Positions 13,066 through 25,942 are shown, counted from the first letter of the stretch. The stretch is 64,000 bases of DNA from Chaetorhynchus papuensis (GCA_013396525.1 VWYX01000919.1:5990-69989); one strand, 5' to 3'. The notes: generated by a model from the sequence alone, not told the origin. Numbers and translations are program-made.

Positions 13066-13987
13066 GATTCTTTGAAATGCTGTTTTTGACAACTGAGAAT
13101 TCCCATGATCTGAAATTGCAAAACTGCCTTTCTGGGGCAAGAGCTACTGAGTCAGGAAAAAAAAAAAAGAAAAAGGCAGGGCCTAATACTTATGTAAAAC
13201 CAACACAACCTCTTAGTTAATGTGAGCAGAAAATGTCTATTCAGCTATTCTATTATCTCCTTTTCAAATCATCCTTCAATTATGGATGTGAAATGACTCA
13301 AAATAAAACCTCTGGATTTTTCAGAGGCATTAAATATATAGTTACCACCCAAATACCACCCTTTAATATTGTTCCCACATTACAAAAGCCGATAATTCAT
13401 CTCTTTATTGTTGTAACTGTGTTGCAACACTATACCAAACATCCTCGAACACGCAGAACTGAGTGACAGGTGTCTCCTGCGCCCTGCAGGAAAAGCTGGG
13501 ATTTTTTCTAGCGTTGTTTTTGTCAGAAAATATCCTTTTATGACAATAAAAATCACTGAACTCTTACTTCAGTAAAAGCCCACTTTTCAGAGATATTGGT
13601 TTGGATTTGGCTATATCGTGTTTCTTACACTGAGATCTCAGTACCAAAATGAAGTAAACATAATAAAGTAGAATCGAAGTGCCTTCCTGGTCTCTCTGCT
13701 GCGCAGGGTGAGGAAATCCTCCCCGCCTTGTCCCAGCCGGTGGTGCTGCAGCAGCAGGACACCGCTCCCGGTGCAGTGCAAGGCTGTTTCCAAAGCATTT
13801 TGAAGCCCACCGTGCCCGAGATTCTGGGCAGATTCAAGACGAGCAGCAGGGAGGCAGCAGGAGCCCCGTGGGGCAGGAGGGCTCCCTGTTCCCGACCCGA
13901 GCCCGGCAGTCCCGCTCCTGGCTCGCAGCCCGAGCACTCCCTCGCCTCATCCGTGTTTGGGTTGCGTAAGGTGGCCCTGGCTGAGCC
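13066..13987. other. Intergenic sequence upstream of esterase B
   Basis: AT-rich to about 13,680, then GC-richer toward the esterase B promoter. ORFs on both strands here have no recognisable product. No further mobile element was identified. The last 300 bp probably hold proximal promoter elements, but only the TATA box is clear. Confidence 0.4.
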
Positions 13988-13993
13988 TATAAA
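13988..13993 (+). promoter_or_regulatory. TATA box of esterase B
   Basis: A canonical TATAAA lies 34-39 bp upstream of the esterase B ATG at 14,027. This predicts initiation only a few bases before the start codon, and thus a very short leader. A TATA promoter fits a tissue-specific, inducible gene, unlike the CpG-island promoters of PDCD2L, UBA2 and WTIP downstream. Confidence 0.7.
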
Positions 13994-14026
13994 GGCCCAG
14001 CCCGCGGGGTTCGTGCCAGTGGCACC

Positions 14027-17000
14027 ATGGCAGCTGCGAGGGACGCGGCGCTGCTGGCCTGGATCCTCTTCATCGGGGGCACGGCACTGGTGGCGACAGG
14101 TAAACACCGGGGGTTCCGCGCTGTGCTCCCTGCAGGGCGAGAGGGCACCTGCAGCTGCCTCCCGGGGCAGCCCCGGTGCCACCCGAGAGCTGGACTCAAA
14201 CCCTGGGCAGAGATGGACACAAACCCTGGGCAGAGCCGGGCACAAACNNNNNNNNNNNNNNNNNNNNNNNNNNNNNNNNNNNNNNNNNNNNNNNNNNNNN
14301 NNNNNNNNNNNNNNNNNNNNNNNNNNNNNNNNNNNNNNNNNNNNNNNNNNNNNNNNNNNNNNNNNNNNNNNNNNNNNNNNNNNNNNNNNNNNNNNNNNNN
14401 NNNNNNNNNNNNNNNNNNNNNNNNNNNNNNNNNNNNNNNNNNNNNNNNNNNNNNNNNNNNNNNNNNNNNNNNNNNNNNNNNNNNNNNNNNNNNNNNNNNN
14501 NNNNNNNNNNNNNNNNNNNNNNNNNNNNNNNNNNNNNNNNNNNNNNNNNNNNNNNNNNNNNNNNNNNNNNNNNNNNNNNNNNNNNNNNNNNNNNNNNNNN
14601 NNNNNNNNNNNNNNNNNNNNNNNNNNNNNNNNNNNNNNNNNNNNNNNNNNNNNNNNNNNNNNNNNNNNNNNNNNNNNNNNNNNNNNNNNNNNNNNNNNNN
14701 NNNNNNNNNNNNNNNNNNNNNNNNNNNNNNNNNNNNNNNNNNNNNNNNNNNNNNNAAACCCTGGGCAGAGCTGGATGCAAACCCTGGGCAGAGCTGGGCA
14801 CAAACCCTGGGCAGAGCTGGATGCAAACCTTGGGCAGAGCTGGGCACCAACTTCGTGCACAGCTGGGCCCACAATCTGAGCTGCATTTCAATTTTTAATC
14901 TGCTTTCAGTCATTTGTCTTATTTGCCTTTTTTGCAAACAGCAAAATCAAATAAATCCCTGTCCCAAAATCTTACCTGCTGAGGCCGAGCAGCCACAGCA
15001 CCACATCTGCAATTTGATATTAAGAACTTTCACACCAATCTTAAAATGAGTCTTGCTTAAATGTTAACAGTATTTTTCTGTGCCAGACTATTTTTAGGTA
15101 TGTTAGAAGCTTTTTCTTCTGGCTGCACATACTATCAAGGGTCTGGAATATATTTTCTCTGTTCATTGCCTTTTCTTAATGAGAGCAATCTATAGGGTTT
15201 TTATCTAACAACCCAGAGCAAAAAAGATTAAGATCTATATGCAACCACTAATGGGTGTGTGGCAAGACAATATATATGATATACCCGAGGGAGATGATAC
15301 ATATAGACCAATCAAAATGAAGGCTGAAACAATGTCAGCTATACTGATTTAATAAAGCTGTACTAAAACTTGGTTAGAATAAATTAGTAAATCTAAAATT
15401 TAAATTAGTAAATACTAGTAATCAAATTAGTAAAATAAAATAGCAGATTAGAATAGTGTACTGTTAAAACTGATGAAAGTTTGTTGAAGCTTTATGTATA
15501 AAAATTATTTGTTTAAGTAAACTAAAGGTGTATATTTAAGTAGCAAATCTGGCAATACCTTAGAAATAGACCAATTATGTGATTTTGTGCTCCTGTCCCA
15601 CAGAACAAAAAGCAGAGCAACCAGAAGCGGAGACCAAATACGGGAGAGTCCGGGGGTACCAATTCAAAGTAGACACAGCTGAGAGGACTGTAAATGTCTT
15701 TTTGGGACTTCCTTTTGCTAAGCCTCCGGTTGGACCACTGAGGTTTACTGAACCCCAGCCACCTGAGCCATGGGAAGGTGTCAGAGATGCCACTTCTTAC
15801 CCACCAATGTAAGGCAATGACAAAACCACTGAACTTTTTAATGATGTTATACTCTGTGCAATTCCATGACACTGATGTACACGCAGGGCAACCCACAAAG
15901 ATAAATTCCTTGGTGCCATGTCCTGCACCTGCAGCTCTTACACTGGATGTGTTTCTAAAGACACCTTTAAGCTGCTCTCCTTATTAAAGCTGCTATTTCA
16001 TGGCATCAGTGATGCACTGAGACAGACCAGCACTTTGCTGATTAATGCTCTGGCTCAGGAGCACTTGGCTATCACTTAACAATGACTATAAACCTTTGGA
16101 GCAGATCAGAAAGAAGCTGAGGAAATGTTGGAATACAACATTAGGGAAAAATGCTGAGTCAAGTGCTTAAAAGGGCACATAAAAATGCAGAGCAATTCTA
16201 ATCTACATTGTCAATGTCTCACTCCAGTTGTCCTATTGCCCGTGTTTAGTGTCTCCAGCCTAATATCTACCACTGCAACATAAAAACCTACTGGAGATGT
16301 AAAATAATTAATTTATATTTTCATTTAAGTCATTTATAACCATATGTATTTGCAGATATATTTCTGTGATATTTTGAAACATGCAAAATTGTATCTGCAT
16401 GTCACTGTGTACTGCAGTGGCTTTATTTTTTCAGATCTTATTAACGACAGGTCAAAGGAAGACAATATATTAAAAGCAAAAAAAAAAGAAAGTTTTCAAT
16501 TGCCACCAATCTAGAAACGTACTAGAGATCAGTTTCTCTTGTTTCTCTGTTCTGTACTTCATTGTGGAAGTACCAAAAAGCTTCACTTAATAGCTTTCAG
16601 GTTTTACTTAATTCTGTTGCTTGGTACTTTTTCATTTATTCAGGTGTCTACAGGATAAAGTACAAGGACAAAATTTGTCAGACATAGTTACCAATAGAAA
16701 AGAGAAAGTTTCTCTCCAAACATCTGAGGACTGCTTGTACCTGAATGTGTACACACCCGTTTCTACAGGAAAACAGGAGAAGCTGCCTGTAAGCAAAATC
16801 CTTTTAACACCATGAGCAAAAGTATCTGACAGCAAACCTACAACCTGTGCCATGAGCAGACATACAGGGGCAGTTTTGTAGTGATGATAAACTTAAATGC
16901 TTTGCCCCAGCAAATATTAGCTGAAATTAAAGAGACAAAAAATACTATTTTACAAGAAAAATTGTATTGGCATCTTAGCTAAGCAGTGCTTGATTGCCTC

Positions 17001-20000
17001 TAAATAATCTGTCCAAAGTCACGGGGCACTAACACAGTGTAGGTATTTAACAAAATCGATGCCAATTTGTAGACCTGCAGGCCTTAGATTTGAAAGATTT
17101 CTACCATTTGTGAAATGTAATCTGAAAGAATCAGAAGTGAAACAGCACAAAATATTATATCTTGGGTTATATTTAGTTTTTATCACTGGGAGCTCATACC
17201 TGTGCTGGGTTGATCCTGGTTTTTTTTCTTTCCAGGTCTTAGTATGGATCCATGGAGGTGGATTGGTTTCTGGAGCAGCTTCATCCTATGATGGTTCAGC
17301 ATTAGCAGCCTTTGACAATGTGGTGGTCGTAGCAATTCAGTACAGATTAGGTATTGCTGGATATCTTAGGTAAGATGCTTTATCTCAGTTTTTCCCAAGT
17401 GACTTCCAAAATGATGTGTGAAAAGCCTTTGTGAAGTACAGAAGACTTGCTTACACAAAGAAACATTTCTGAATTGCATCTGCAAGAGTTGGGGACAGTT
17501 TCCAGTCCCAAGGCAGCTTCCAGATCTGTTCTTGGGGGGTTGCTGCTCCAATCTCAGGGCTTTCCGAGCCATCCATTTGTCAGTTGTGCAGAGAAGTTCT
17601 GTGTAGAGAATGGCAGATGATTTTTCACACCACAGATTGTATTTTCCTTTGCCTTTTTGCCTACACTGAGCATTTAAACAAATTTGTTCTCTCCCTGCAG
17701 CACGGGTGATGAGCATGCTCGAGGTAACTGGGGATATTTAGATCAAGTAGCGGCTCTTCGGTGGATTCAGGAAAATATCATACATTTTGGAGGAGATCCA
17801 GGATCTGTCACTATCTTTGGAGAATCTGCAGGAGGAATCAGTGTTTCTGCTCTTGTAAGTTCACATTAATATTGAATTTTAATTTCTTTTAGGGGAAAAA
17901 AACCACCATCCATTTTCAGTATCTGCATGAGAAGTCAATGAGAGAAAAGGGATGGTGTTGTAGTGCCACATCACCTGGGTCTTTGCTACAGCAACAAGGC
18001 AACAATACAGCAAAACAATACAGATTTTGATTGATGAAATGGCGTAATTTTCAAATGTTGTTACTCAAATGTTGTAGTTAAGTCCCAGAATATTATTACT
18101 CATCTGCTGAATTAAATTCTGGTTGGTTTGGGGTTTTTTCAATGTAAAAATTCCCTCAAAGTCTAACCTCGTGAGAAAAGTCCTTTAAAAGGAGTTATGG
18201 ACCCTTGCCCATTTTCCGTTTGCTTTGACAGCCACTTGTGCAGAGTAATAGAGGTGAAGAGCCATGATAGCTGAACTAGTCCTGCGGTCTGTGACCCAGT
18301 GGTTGTGTAAAATCTTTGTATCAACATGGAGCACGTTGGCTATGACACACTCCTTCTCCAGCCCCTCACAATTTGGTACAGATCACACAGCTGAACCAGG
18401 GCTCATTGTACATGGGATACAAATTCCTGTTTCCTCTGGCCAACACTTCTTCATTGCCCTTCTGCAGCCCAGCCAGACTGCCTCGGGCACATTCAATCTG
18501 TATCTGGTTTGCAGTGTAGCGCCATGAAGCGCTGGAAGCAAAGGGAGGGGAAAGGCAGCTGAAGCCCTTATCCCCGAGAGCGCTGCCAAAGCACTCTGCT
18601 CAGCTGGACTGTGGTCAGAGGCTACACAGTAACACCCTTACAACACGGGCGTTCAAAATGTTTCAAATGGCTACTGCTGATACTGAAATCCAAAGGCACT
18701 GGTTAGAACACAGCACTTGTCGTGTTTGTTCTTGCTTTTCCACAGGTCTTATCTCCCCTGGCCAAGGGCTTGTTCCACAAGGCCATTTCAGAGAGTGGTA
18801 CTGTAGCCCTGGGTTTGTTCACTGACCAGCCTAAGAAGGAAGCACAAGTGGGTATTTGTGGTAATTTTAATTACTTTTTCCAGATAGTTTTGCGTATCTT
18901 CAACTGTTCATTTCAAAATATAGAAACATGTTTTTTTCCTTGTGAAACAAAACTCACAGTCATTAAAGACAGTATTTCCATTGCAAAAAGTACATGTTTA
19001 ATGATGTGTTGCTTTTCAAACACCCAAATATCCACAAAGAAAAAGAGAGAAGGCAGGGAAGAAGAACTAAATGTAAAGGAGCATTTTAACTTGTAGTGTT
19101 TTCAAGAAAAGTCAACCTATAATTGTTGGCTGGAAAATGGTATCAGATTCTGAATACTCTTCTCTTCCCCTCCTGTTTGATGCCTGTAGTGTGCAAATAA
19201 AGAAGACTTTATTCCGTTTTTTAATTTGAGAAGTACTGTCTTCAACCCCTTTCTTTTCTCTTCAACTACAAGAAATGATTTCCAGGGACCTGGAACCTGG
19301 GACATAAAAGAGACAGCTCTCTCTAATGACAGCTTGTTACTCCAGTGAAAAGGACATCACCAAGAGTGGTAGAATGGGCTGTTACCCTGTAGATGGTTTA
19401 TTCTTCAACTCCTTTATGTCACCCAGCCTTCTCAGCTCAGCATGTTATTTACCAGAATTATTATCTTGGGATATTTCTGTATCAAAAAAATTTGGAGGCA
19501 TAGGTTTTATCCTTCTGCCCAGCCCGTGGTGTGAAGGGTTGTGAGGGCTTCCAAATCCCTCCCTCTGGAGCTGGGACATGCCAGGCTCCAGCAACCCATG
19601 TGCAGGAGCTTCGTCTTCTCCAGCTGGACTCAGTGTCTCATAGAGCCAGATACAGGAAATGTGTTCAAAACTGTTTGTTTTTACTACTTGCAGAAAATTG
19701 CTGCTGTCTCAGGCTGTGACAAATCCAGTTCAGCTGCAATAGTTGAATGCTTGAGAGGAAAAACAGAAGAAGAGCTCATAGAGATAATACTAAAAATGGT
19801 AGGTGAAATGATACTTCTTGCATTTAACTGACATCTCAGACTTTTTCATGACGGAGAATACTATTTGTGTGCTGTGATATTAGGAGAACTTGAAGGGAAT
19901 GTAAAATCTGACTTTCTTGACCTTTTCAGGACATGACAGCACTGCAGGTGTGCAGCGACGCCTCGCCTGAGAAGTGCAAACAGGTAACTGCCCTTCCATT

Positions 20001-23000
20001 CTGCATGCACTCGGAGCTACATGTGGTTTGCTGTCATGCTCTACCAGGGCAAGGAAAAGAAAATGGCACAGATTATTCTGGAGAACATGAAAATCATATA
20101 TAATAATATATTATATCTTACTTATATAATATATTATGTCTTACTTAATATATATAATATATATATATAAATATAATATATTATGTCTTACTTAAAAGCT
20201 CTTATCACAATGCTGGACTCCATGTGCCTTTGACATTTCAATACAGAAGTTGTTTTTTTCCCCCACTGTCCCATACATCCATGACAATATTGAACTAAGA
20301 AAAGATGTAAATTCAACATAATGACTTTTGGACTTCTGTTTCACAAAAATTAGAAATATAATGTTAATCTTCACAGAATCTCCTGCCAAGTGCAGAAAAT
20401 TTGTCAGAGAAAATTTTAACATGGTTTGAATACCATCAATTCTTTTATTTTCATTTGGCTTCACTTTGGAACTGCAGTAAAAATCTGAACTTCTTTTAGA
20501 AGAAAAATGATTTTATTAATGAAGCTTTCTTTTACTTTTTTCCCTTTTCATTCAGGATTTCTTTTTCATCAGCACATGTGTAGATGGTGTATTTTTTCCA
20601 AAGAGTCCCAGGGAATTACTATCTGAAAAATCAATCAATGCAGTCCCATACATAATAGGAGTAAATAACGCTGAATTTGGATGGGCAATTCCAGTGGTAA
20701 GAGATTTATAATGTTGTTATTTAAACACCATTTTGTAAATATAAGCTTTTTTAATAAGTATGATTCTCTGTATCACACAGATGATGAAATATCCTCCTTT
20801 TGTGGATGGTCTGGATAAAGATGTCGCACGTCAAATTTTACAGAGCAACTTAGTATTATTCTTTGAGGTGAGAGACCATTTTCTGAACAACCCAGTGCTG
20901 CTTCTTTGCTGTTCTGGCTCTGTTTGTACCCCTGGAGGGACATATTTCACAGGGAAATGTCATTCTACTGCATGCTCCCTGCCATGGGGCAGAAATGGGC
21001 AGAGATGCACTGCATTCCTCTTACCTCTAGTGACTGAAAATACTCTCTAAATTTCTAGCCTAAATGACCCTCATCTTAAAAAGGGGTTCTGTGGGAATCC
21101 AGGAGTGATTTGGGTACCTAAACACAGGTCTCTGGGACATATGAGATACCCCCAGGTTATCCAAGACATGCAGAGTACCAGCAGGTACAACAGGACATCT
21201 ATGGGACACAACCTCCTAAAGCAGTAGCTGGGCACTAGAAAGGAAAACCCTTTTTTAGGGTTTTTTAGGTTAGAGGTTTAGGGTGCACTGACACCTACGT
21301 TCAGGTTTCATGAGTTTTTGGTTCACTGTAATTTACAAATCTATTGGCTTTGTGGTGCCTGTGTGCTCTCCTGAAACCACTATATAGAGAAATACTGATT
21401 AAAAGGTAAGAATTAAGGACTCTATGAACAGGGCCAGTGCTTGCAAGGGGTCATTCAGTGACACAAACATCCACCATGAACTCAGAAATGCAGAGCCCAG
21501 GCTTGTTCTGAAAAGGAGAAATTATGGTCATCTACAACAATCAATGGATTTTATGAAATCCAGCAGGATTTCTTTGCTGTTATGAGGATTGTTTCCCCAG
21601 AAGGGAAAACAATCAGCATCACTGACTGCTGTTTATCTAAAGGTGTTTGATCCCTGGATCTTGCATCCCTCTTTTCCCTGAGAACACCCGTATCCACAGC
21701 TGTGTAACTCCAGTCCTGAGCTCTGAGCCAAACTCTGACACAGCTGAGGATTTTCTCTGAACGGTGACGTTTGGTGTTTAGCCAGGGATGTGCAGATGCC
21801 ACACTCATTTACTGTTCTTACTCCCTATAATATTCATCATCATTATAAGAACTTTTTATTGCTGTTTCAGGGTATTACATCTGAAGTTGTTGACCGAGTG
21901 TACAAGGAGTACATGGGGGATGCAGAAAGCCCTGCTCAGGTCCGAGATGGCCTCCTGGATGCAGTGGGAGATGTCTTCTTTGTCATCTCAGCCGTGGAAG
22001 TGGCCAGATACCACAGAGGTAATTCAGCAGCACGTGTAGAATTCTATCCTGGGGGTGGTGTGGACAGTATGCAGCACTCCTCACTATCCAGAGAACCAGT
22101 AGTGTTTTCATTTAACCAAAACAGTTTTTAATGAAAGTTCATCATCTTTGGAGCAGGAATTTTCAGCTCTCAAACTAGCACTTTTCTGTATCCTCTAGAT
22201 GCGGGCAACCCAGTCTACTTCTATGAATTCCAGCATCGAGGCAGTACACTGGAAGGTGTGCTACCAGCGTTTGTAAAAGCAGATCATGGAGCCGAGATTG
22301 CCTTTGTCTTTGGAAAGCCATTCTTAGCTGGTGATGTATCCATGCTGACTCCATATTCCTTTTAGAACCTCATTATCACTCATTTTACTTACTGCAGGGC
22401 TTTAGAACAGAATTTCTTATAAGCATTGTAATGAGCATAAACATTTTCTGTCTTTGGTAGTAGATACTTTTCATTAAGCCATTCATCACCATAGAAAAAA
22501 CTCCAATAGCTCAGGGCAACAAGTAGAAGTGACTACAGTCTGTTGCAGCTGATATAGCTGCTACTAATTATTTACTTTCTAATGTGGCCATTTCATCTCT
22601 CCCTTTGCAGGAGATGCTACAGAAGAAGAAAATAAACTTAGCAGAACTGTTATGAGATACTGGACCAACTTTGCTAAAAATGGGTGAGAATCACAATGCT
22701 AATTACAGCTCAAGTTTTGGCTGTGCTGCCTAGAACATACTCACCTGCCTGAAGGTGGTTCCTAGAAATTTGGCAGAATTTAAGATAAATATTGAAGCAA
22801 CTTATCTTCTTAATGGTGTTTTAAATGAACCTGCAGACAGGAGAAAAAAAAGTCTAAGAGCTGTTACTCCATCTGCAGTGGAGTTTTAGATCTAAAAGTA
22901 ATGGCAACTATTACACTTCGGCTGTTCTACTGATGGGCATTTTCATAGAAAACTGTCCATTTATTCAGGTATCAGAATCACATAATCTGGGCTCATGTTG

Positions 23001-23257
23001 GTTTTCTGAAATGCTCTGAACCTGAGCAGTCAGAGAGCAATGGATTGGCAAATGGAGAGCTAACTTTTTGTTCTATTATTTCCAGAAATCCCAATGGAGA
23101 AGGCTTGGTCCATTGGCCTCAGTACGGCCTGGAGGAAAGATACCTGGCAATAGACCTGGAGCAAAAGGCAGCAGAGAAACTGAAAGAACGCAGAGTGGAG
23201 TTTTGGGCACAACTCATGAAACAAAAGCAGACTGAAAGAAAACACACAGATCTATAA
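14027..23257 (+). CDS. Carboxylesterase / medium-chain fatty acyl-CoA hydrolase (thioesterase B-like), gene B
   Basis: Catalyses acyl-ester/thioester hydrolysis. From memory it closely matches the duck medium-chain fatty acyl-CoA hydrolase precursor (thioesterase B), from the ALVATG end of the signal peptide to the C-terminal HTDL. Exons: 14027-14099, 15604-15808, 16644-16788, 17236-17369, 17701-17854, 18746-18847, 19694-19798, optional 19930-19983, 20556-20696, 20781-20867, 21871-22018, 22199-22330, 22611-22683, 23086-23257. The product is 574 aa with the optional exon or 556 aa without it. The active site is canonical: oxyanion hole HGGG (147-150), Ser228 in GESAGG, Glu364 (NNAEFGW) and His479 (KADHGAE); the last two numbers include the optional exon. 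The signal peptide plus HTDL indicates ER-lumen retention or retrieval. Exon sizes and phases match gene A. A minisatellite with an assembly gap lies in intron 1 and leaves the coding sequence untouched. Confidence 0.93.
14187..14870. repeat. 23-bp minisatellite in intron 1 of esterase B (contains an assembly gap)
   Basis: Tandem units of 23 bp, core aaaccctgggcagagctgg. On the right side units alternate between endings gatgc and ggcac, forming a 46-bp higher-order unit. The array flanks both sides of the N run, so the gap is probably unassembled repeat. Because 23 is not a multiple of 3, the repeat is open in several frames and generates long false ORFs on both strands. It begins only about 90 bp after the exon 1 donor. 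The last copies (14,840-14,870) are degenerate. Confidence 0.9.
14248..14755. other. Assembly gap (508 N)
   Basis: A run of N within the minisatellite. Both flanks end in the same aaac repeat core, so the missing bases are almost certainly more repeat copies. The true length is unknown. Confidence 0.97.
14871..15603. other. AT-rich part of esterase B intron 1
   Basis: No gene is visible. From about 15,370 to 15,450 there are loose repeats of the words aaattagtaaa and atctaaaa. The texture suggests an old mobile element, but no family could be named. It ends at the exon 2 acceptor at 15,603. Confidence 0.35.
19930..19983 (+). CDS. Candidate 54-bp cassette exon of esterase B
   Basis: Eighteen codons (DMTALQVCSDASPEKCKQ) lie between a good acceptor (ccttttcag) and a good donor (gtaact). 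Phase is 0 on both sides, so inclusion or skipping leaves the frame intact. Gene A has no equivalent. The duck thioesterase B I recall also goes directly from LKM to the next exon, giving the 556-aa length. Human CES1 has an insertion of comparable size at this point, so it could be a real ancestral exon. Whether it is used in mRNA is unproven. Confidence 0.5.
20095..20200. repeat. AT-rich simple repeat in an esterase B intron
   Basis: TA-rich microsatellite with a larger imperfect unit: tattatgtcttacttaa occurs twice, and a tattatatcttacttata variant precedes it. It lies in the intron after the optional exon and interrupts no coding sequence. Confidence 0.7.
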
Positions 23258-23790
23258 GAGCAGTGGAGGACACAGTTTGCTTTTGAAACCCAAAGAAAAG
23301 TCAAACAAAAGGAGTTTGTCAGGATGCAGAACAATAATCTTCTTACTCACTGTTGTGTAATTTGTTGTCCTGATCACAGCAAAAGGGGAGAAACAAGGGG
23401 AATTCAGAATGTTTGTCTGACTAAAAATTGCTATTTGATGAAGAAGCAGAAAAAAATCCCCACAATCTTTCAGGTTCAAACAGACCATGGTACCTACTCA
23501 GTGCATACCAAAACTGAATAATGAGGTGGGAATGGGCAAATGAATTGAAATCTGTAAGAAATCATCTATACAGAATATACCATAAGTGTCAGACTATCTT
23601 ATATGCTTATTCCCCTCTTCTTTCAGAAGAATATGGTCAGTTGTCCTTCCTACAGCCTCTTCTTTCTTTAACTGGAAATAGCTTGTAGGGAGCAAAGTGT
23701 CCATCAAACTATGTCTGTGAGATGGGCTTGACATCTCACAAAAGAGGACAGAAAATCTCTAGTTGTTTTATAAGTTTGTGAATTGTTATA

Positions 23791-23796
23791 AATAAA
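23791..23796 (+). other. Polyadenylation signal of esterase B
   Basis: AATAAA lies 534 bp downstream of the stop codon, followed by a T/G-rich stretch (tgttgctttgattttttgg) suited to downstream cleavage elements. It probably marks the end of the esterase cluster in this window. Confidence 0.65.
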
Positions 23797-25367
23797 TGTT
23801 GCTTTGATTTTTTGGAACCTCCTTTTCTTTCACTTAACTGACAGAGGTTAAGTCACACCCAAGAAGCCAGAAATGTTTTCTTTCTTCAGCCTCAAGGGTT
23901 TCAGGTATGAATCTTTCAGGTTTCTGTGCAGGACCTGAGGCTTAAGGCTCTTTCACAAACTGTTCTGGGGTGTGACTGTGTGTCCTTCAAGCCTTCCTGG
24001 CAAATTCCCAGTTCAGTGGCTGGAGGGAGGAAGCACTGCTGGCAGGACCGATGCCCACGGCGGCAGAGGGGAGAGCAAAGGCTGGTGGTGTTCCCTGCAT
24101 GTTGTTGGCTCAGCATCATCAAAGAGAAGATCTGCTGACATGCAGAGTGTGCACCCCCAGTCTCACACAGCTGCAACCACATTTTTGGCACATCTGGAAT
24201 GGGTCAGGGCACACAGGTAGTGAAGTGGCTTTTTTGCCAAGTTACATGACAAGCAGGATACAAAGGAACAGACAATCTGGGAATCCAGGAACCCTGGAGA
24301 GCTCTCCTCCTGACAATAAACACTCAGCAACACTCTAACTACCCCTTTAACTGGCACCCAGGTCCCACATCCCACAGCACCCCAGGAGGGGCTCTCACAG
24401 TGACACAGCCCAAGCTCCTGCCTGCAGATGTTGACCCTTTGTAGGTGTCTTCTTCCTCCTCACCTCTGGGATCACTTGCTTTTGCACACCTGTGGACCTT
24501 GAGCAATGTGATCTGCACTCCCTGGCCACCCCCTTTTGTGCATTTCCCATAACTTGTGAAAACCACCACTTGTTACAATTAGTAACAGCTAATTGCAGCA
24601 ACCATACTGCTGGCTGTGTCACACGTTTCTTATCCCTTCCCTTGCTGTCCATTTTGGTTTGTTTGTTAAATCAATGTGTCTGTCCTTGCAGGTTCACAAA
24701 AATCATTATCTTACACAAGACAGAAGAAACCCTGTGTGTTTGGGAATGCAAAGCCATAAGAATAACTCCTGTGTAAAAGGGAGGTATTTTATTGGGCACA
24801 GATGATAACAAAGTAGTTTCTGACAGTGTGAGAAGAAGTGTTCTGTCCATCTGTGGATTTTTAACCCCAAATATAAATACTGGCAGACTGTCAAACAGCT
24901 GAGAAAGGAATAACGCCATGGCCACAGTGTATAGACTACATTTAAGTAGCAGATTCTTACATTATGTTGCAAACCTCATTTTATTTCATAGCTTTAGTAT
25001 TAATGGTCACTTGGTATAGATTTCCAGTTGCACCTATATCTGAAGAAATTATTAGCAGTATATTCAGCAAGAACTGCTGCTGTTCTGTTTTTCCCATTCT
25101 GTCAATACAAGCCTTAATCTTTTTTTTTAAATGTATTAATTAGCCATAATTTCTATAATTGCCTTTTCAATTGGTCACCAACTATATTTGCTCTGTGCCA
25201 GTCCTGCTTCTCAGGTCACCCTGTTGCAAAATGTGGAAATATGTAAAATTTTATTAAAATAGGATGTTCTTTGCTGTTTGATCTTTGTAACTTTCAAGCC
25301 TAATCAACAAGGAGGGAGGTTTAATCCATGAAACAGAGCAGCCAACAAGCTCTAAGTGATGTCCAGG
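23797..25367. other. Intergenic region between esterase B and the PDCD2L-side LTR
   Basis: Several overlapping short ORFs on both strands have no recognisable motif. No named repeat was identified. This interval is the junction between the esterase cluster and the PDCD2L-UBA2-WTIP block. Confidence 0.45.
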
Positions 25368-25942
25368 TGTTAGAAATACAAATTCTGGGCAGCCAAGCTG
25401 CCTTGTTAAGGTTTGGGGCTGGACATGTTTCAATGCTCTCAGCCCAGCGGGACATTAACAAAGCCTGGGGAGAAGGATTTCCGCTGATAAACGAGGAATA
25501 CAGATTTCACGGGCCACGAGGACATTTGGCAGAACCCCCAAGATGAGGAAGAAACCAAGAAAGGCAACTCAGCAACTGTGTGGAATCAGCTCCGAGTGGG
25601 TGAGGGAATTCCGGCAGAGGCAGATCAGGACCACCGACCCATGGACCACCCACACAGGAAAGCACCGAGCCAAAGGAGGAGATAGATAGAGCATGGCAGT
25701 AATTAGCATGAGAAGAGAGAGGCTCATTAACCAATGGAAGAGAGAATACTAATTAGTGTAACCAATGCACATTAATATCTCTGTTTGCTAAGAGGTGTAA
25801 AGAGTGGAAAGTTTTGCCAGTCGTGCTGCTGACTTCGTGGATTTGCCACCCAGTGCCCCTTTCTCCGCAGAAGCGTAAATAAACCACATGCCTGGACTCC
25901 TGTGCGGCTCGGCCTCTCGCAGGACAGAGCCCGTTCGGGACA
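25368..25942 (+). mobile_element. Probable solo LTR of an avian endogenous retrovirus
   Basis: About 575 bp that looks like a retroviral LTR: a possible TG start (tgttagaaat), internal CCAAT motifs (attaaccaatgg, gtaaccaatgc), an AATAAA in cgtaaataaacc near 25,879, then a GC-rich U5-like end finishing gttcgggaca. No gag, pol or env homology adjoins it, so it would be a solo LTR. The ends are estimated and I could not see a target-site duplication. It stops about 190 bp before the PDCD2L start codon. The family name is not assigned. Confidence 0.5.

Noticed and set aside
13625..15049. Several long ORFs (240-415 residues) on both strands across the N gap
   Set aside because: They consist of translated N and the 23-bp minisatellite, which stays open in several frames. 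There is no gene evidence.
21245..21285. Telomere-like TTAGGG/TTTAGGG words
   Set aside because: Only a few imperfect, irregularly spaced copies. Not an interstitial telomeric array.
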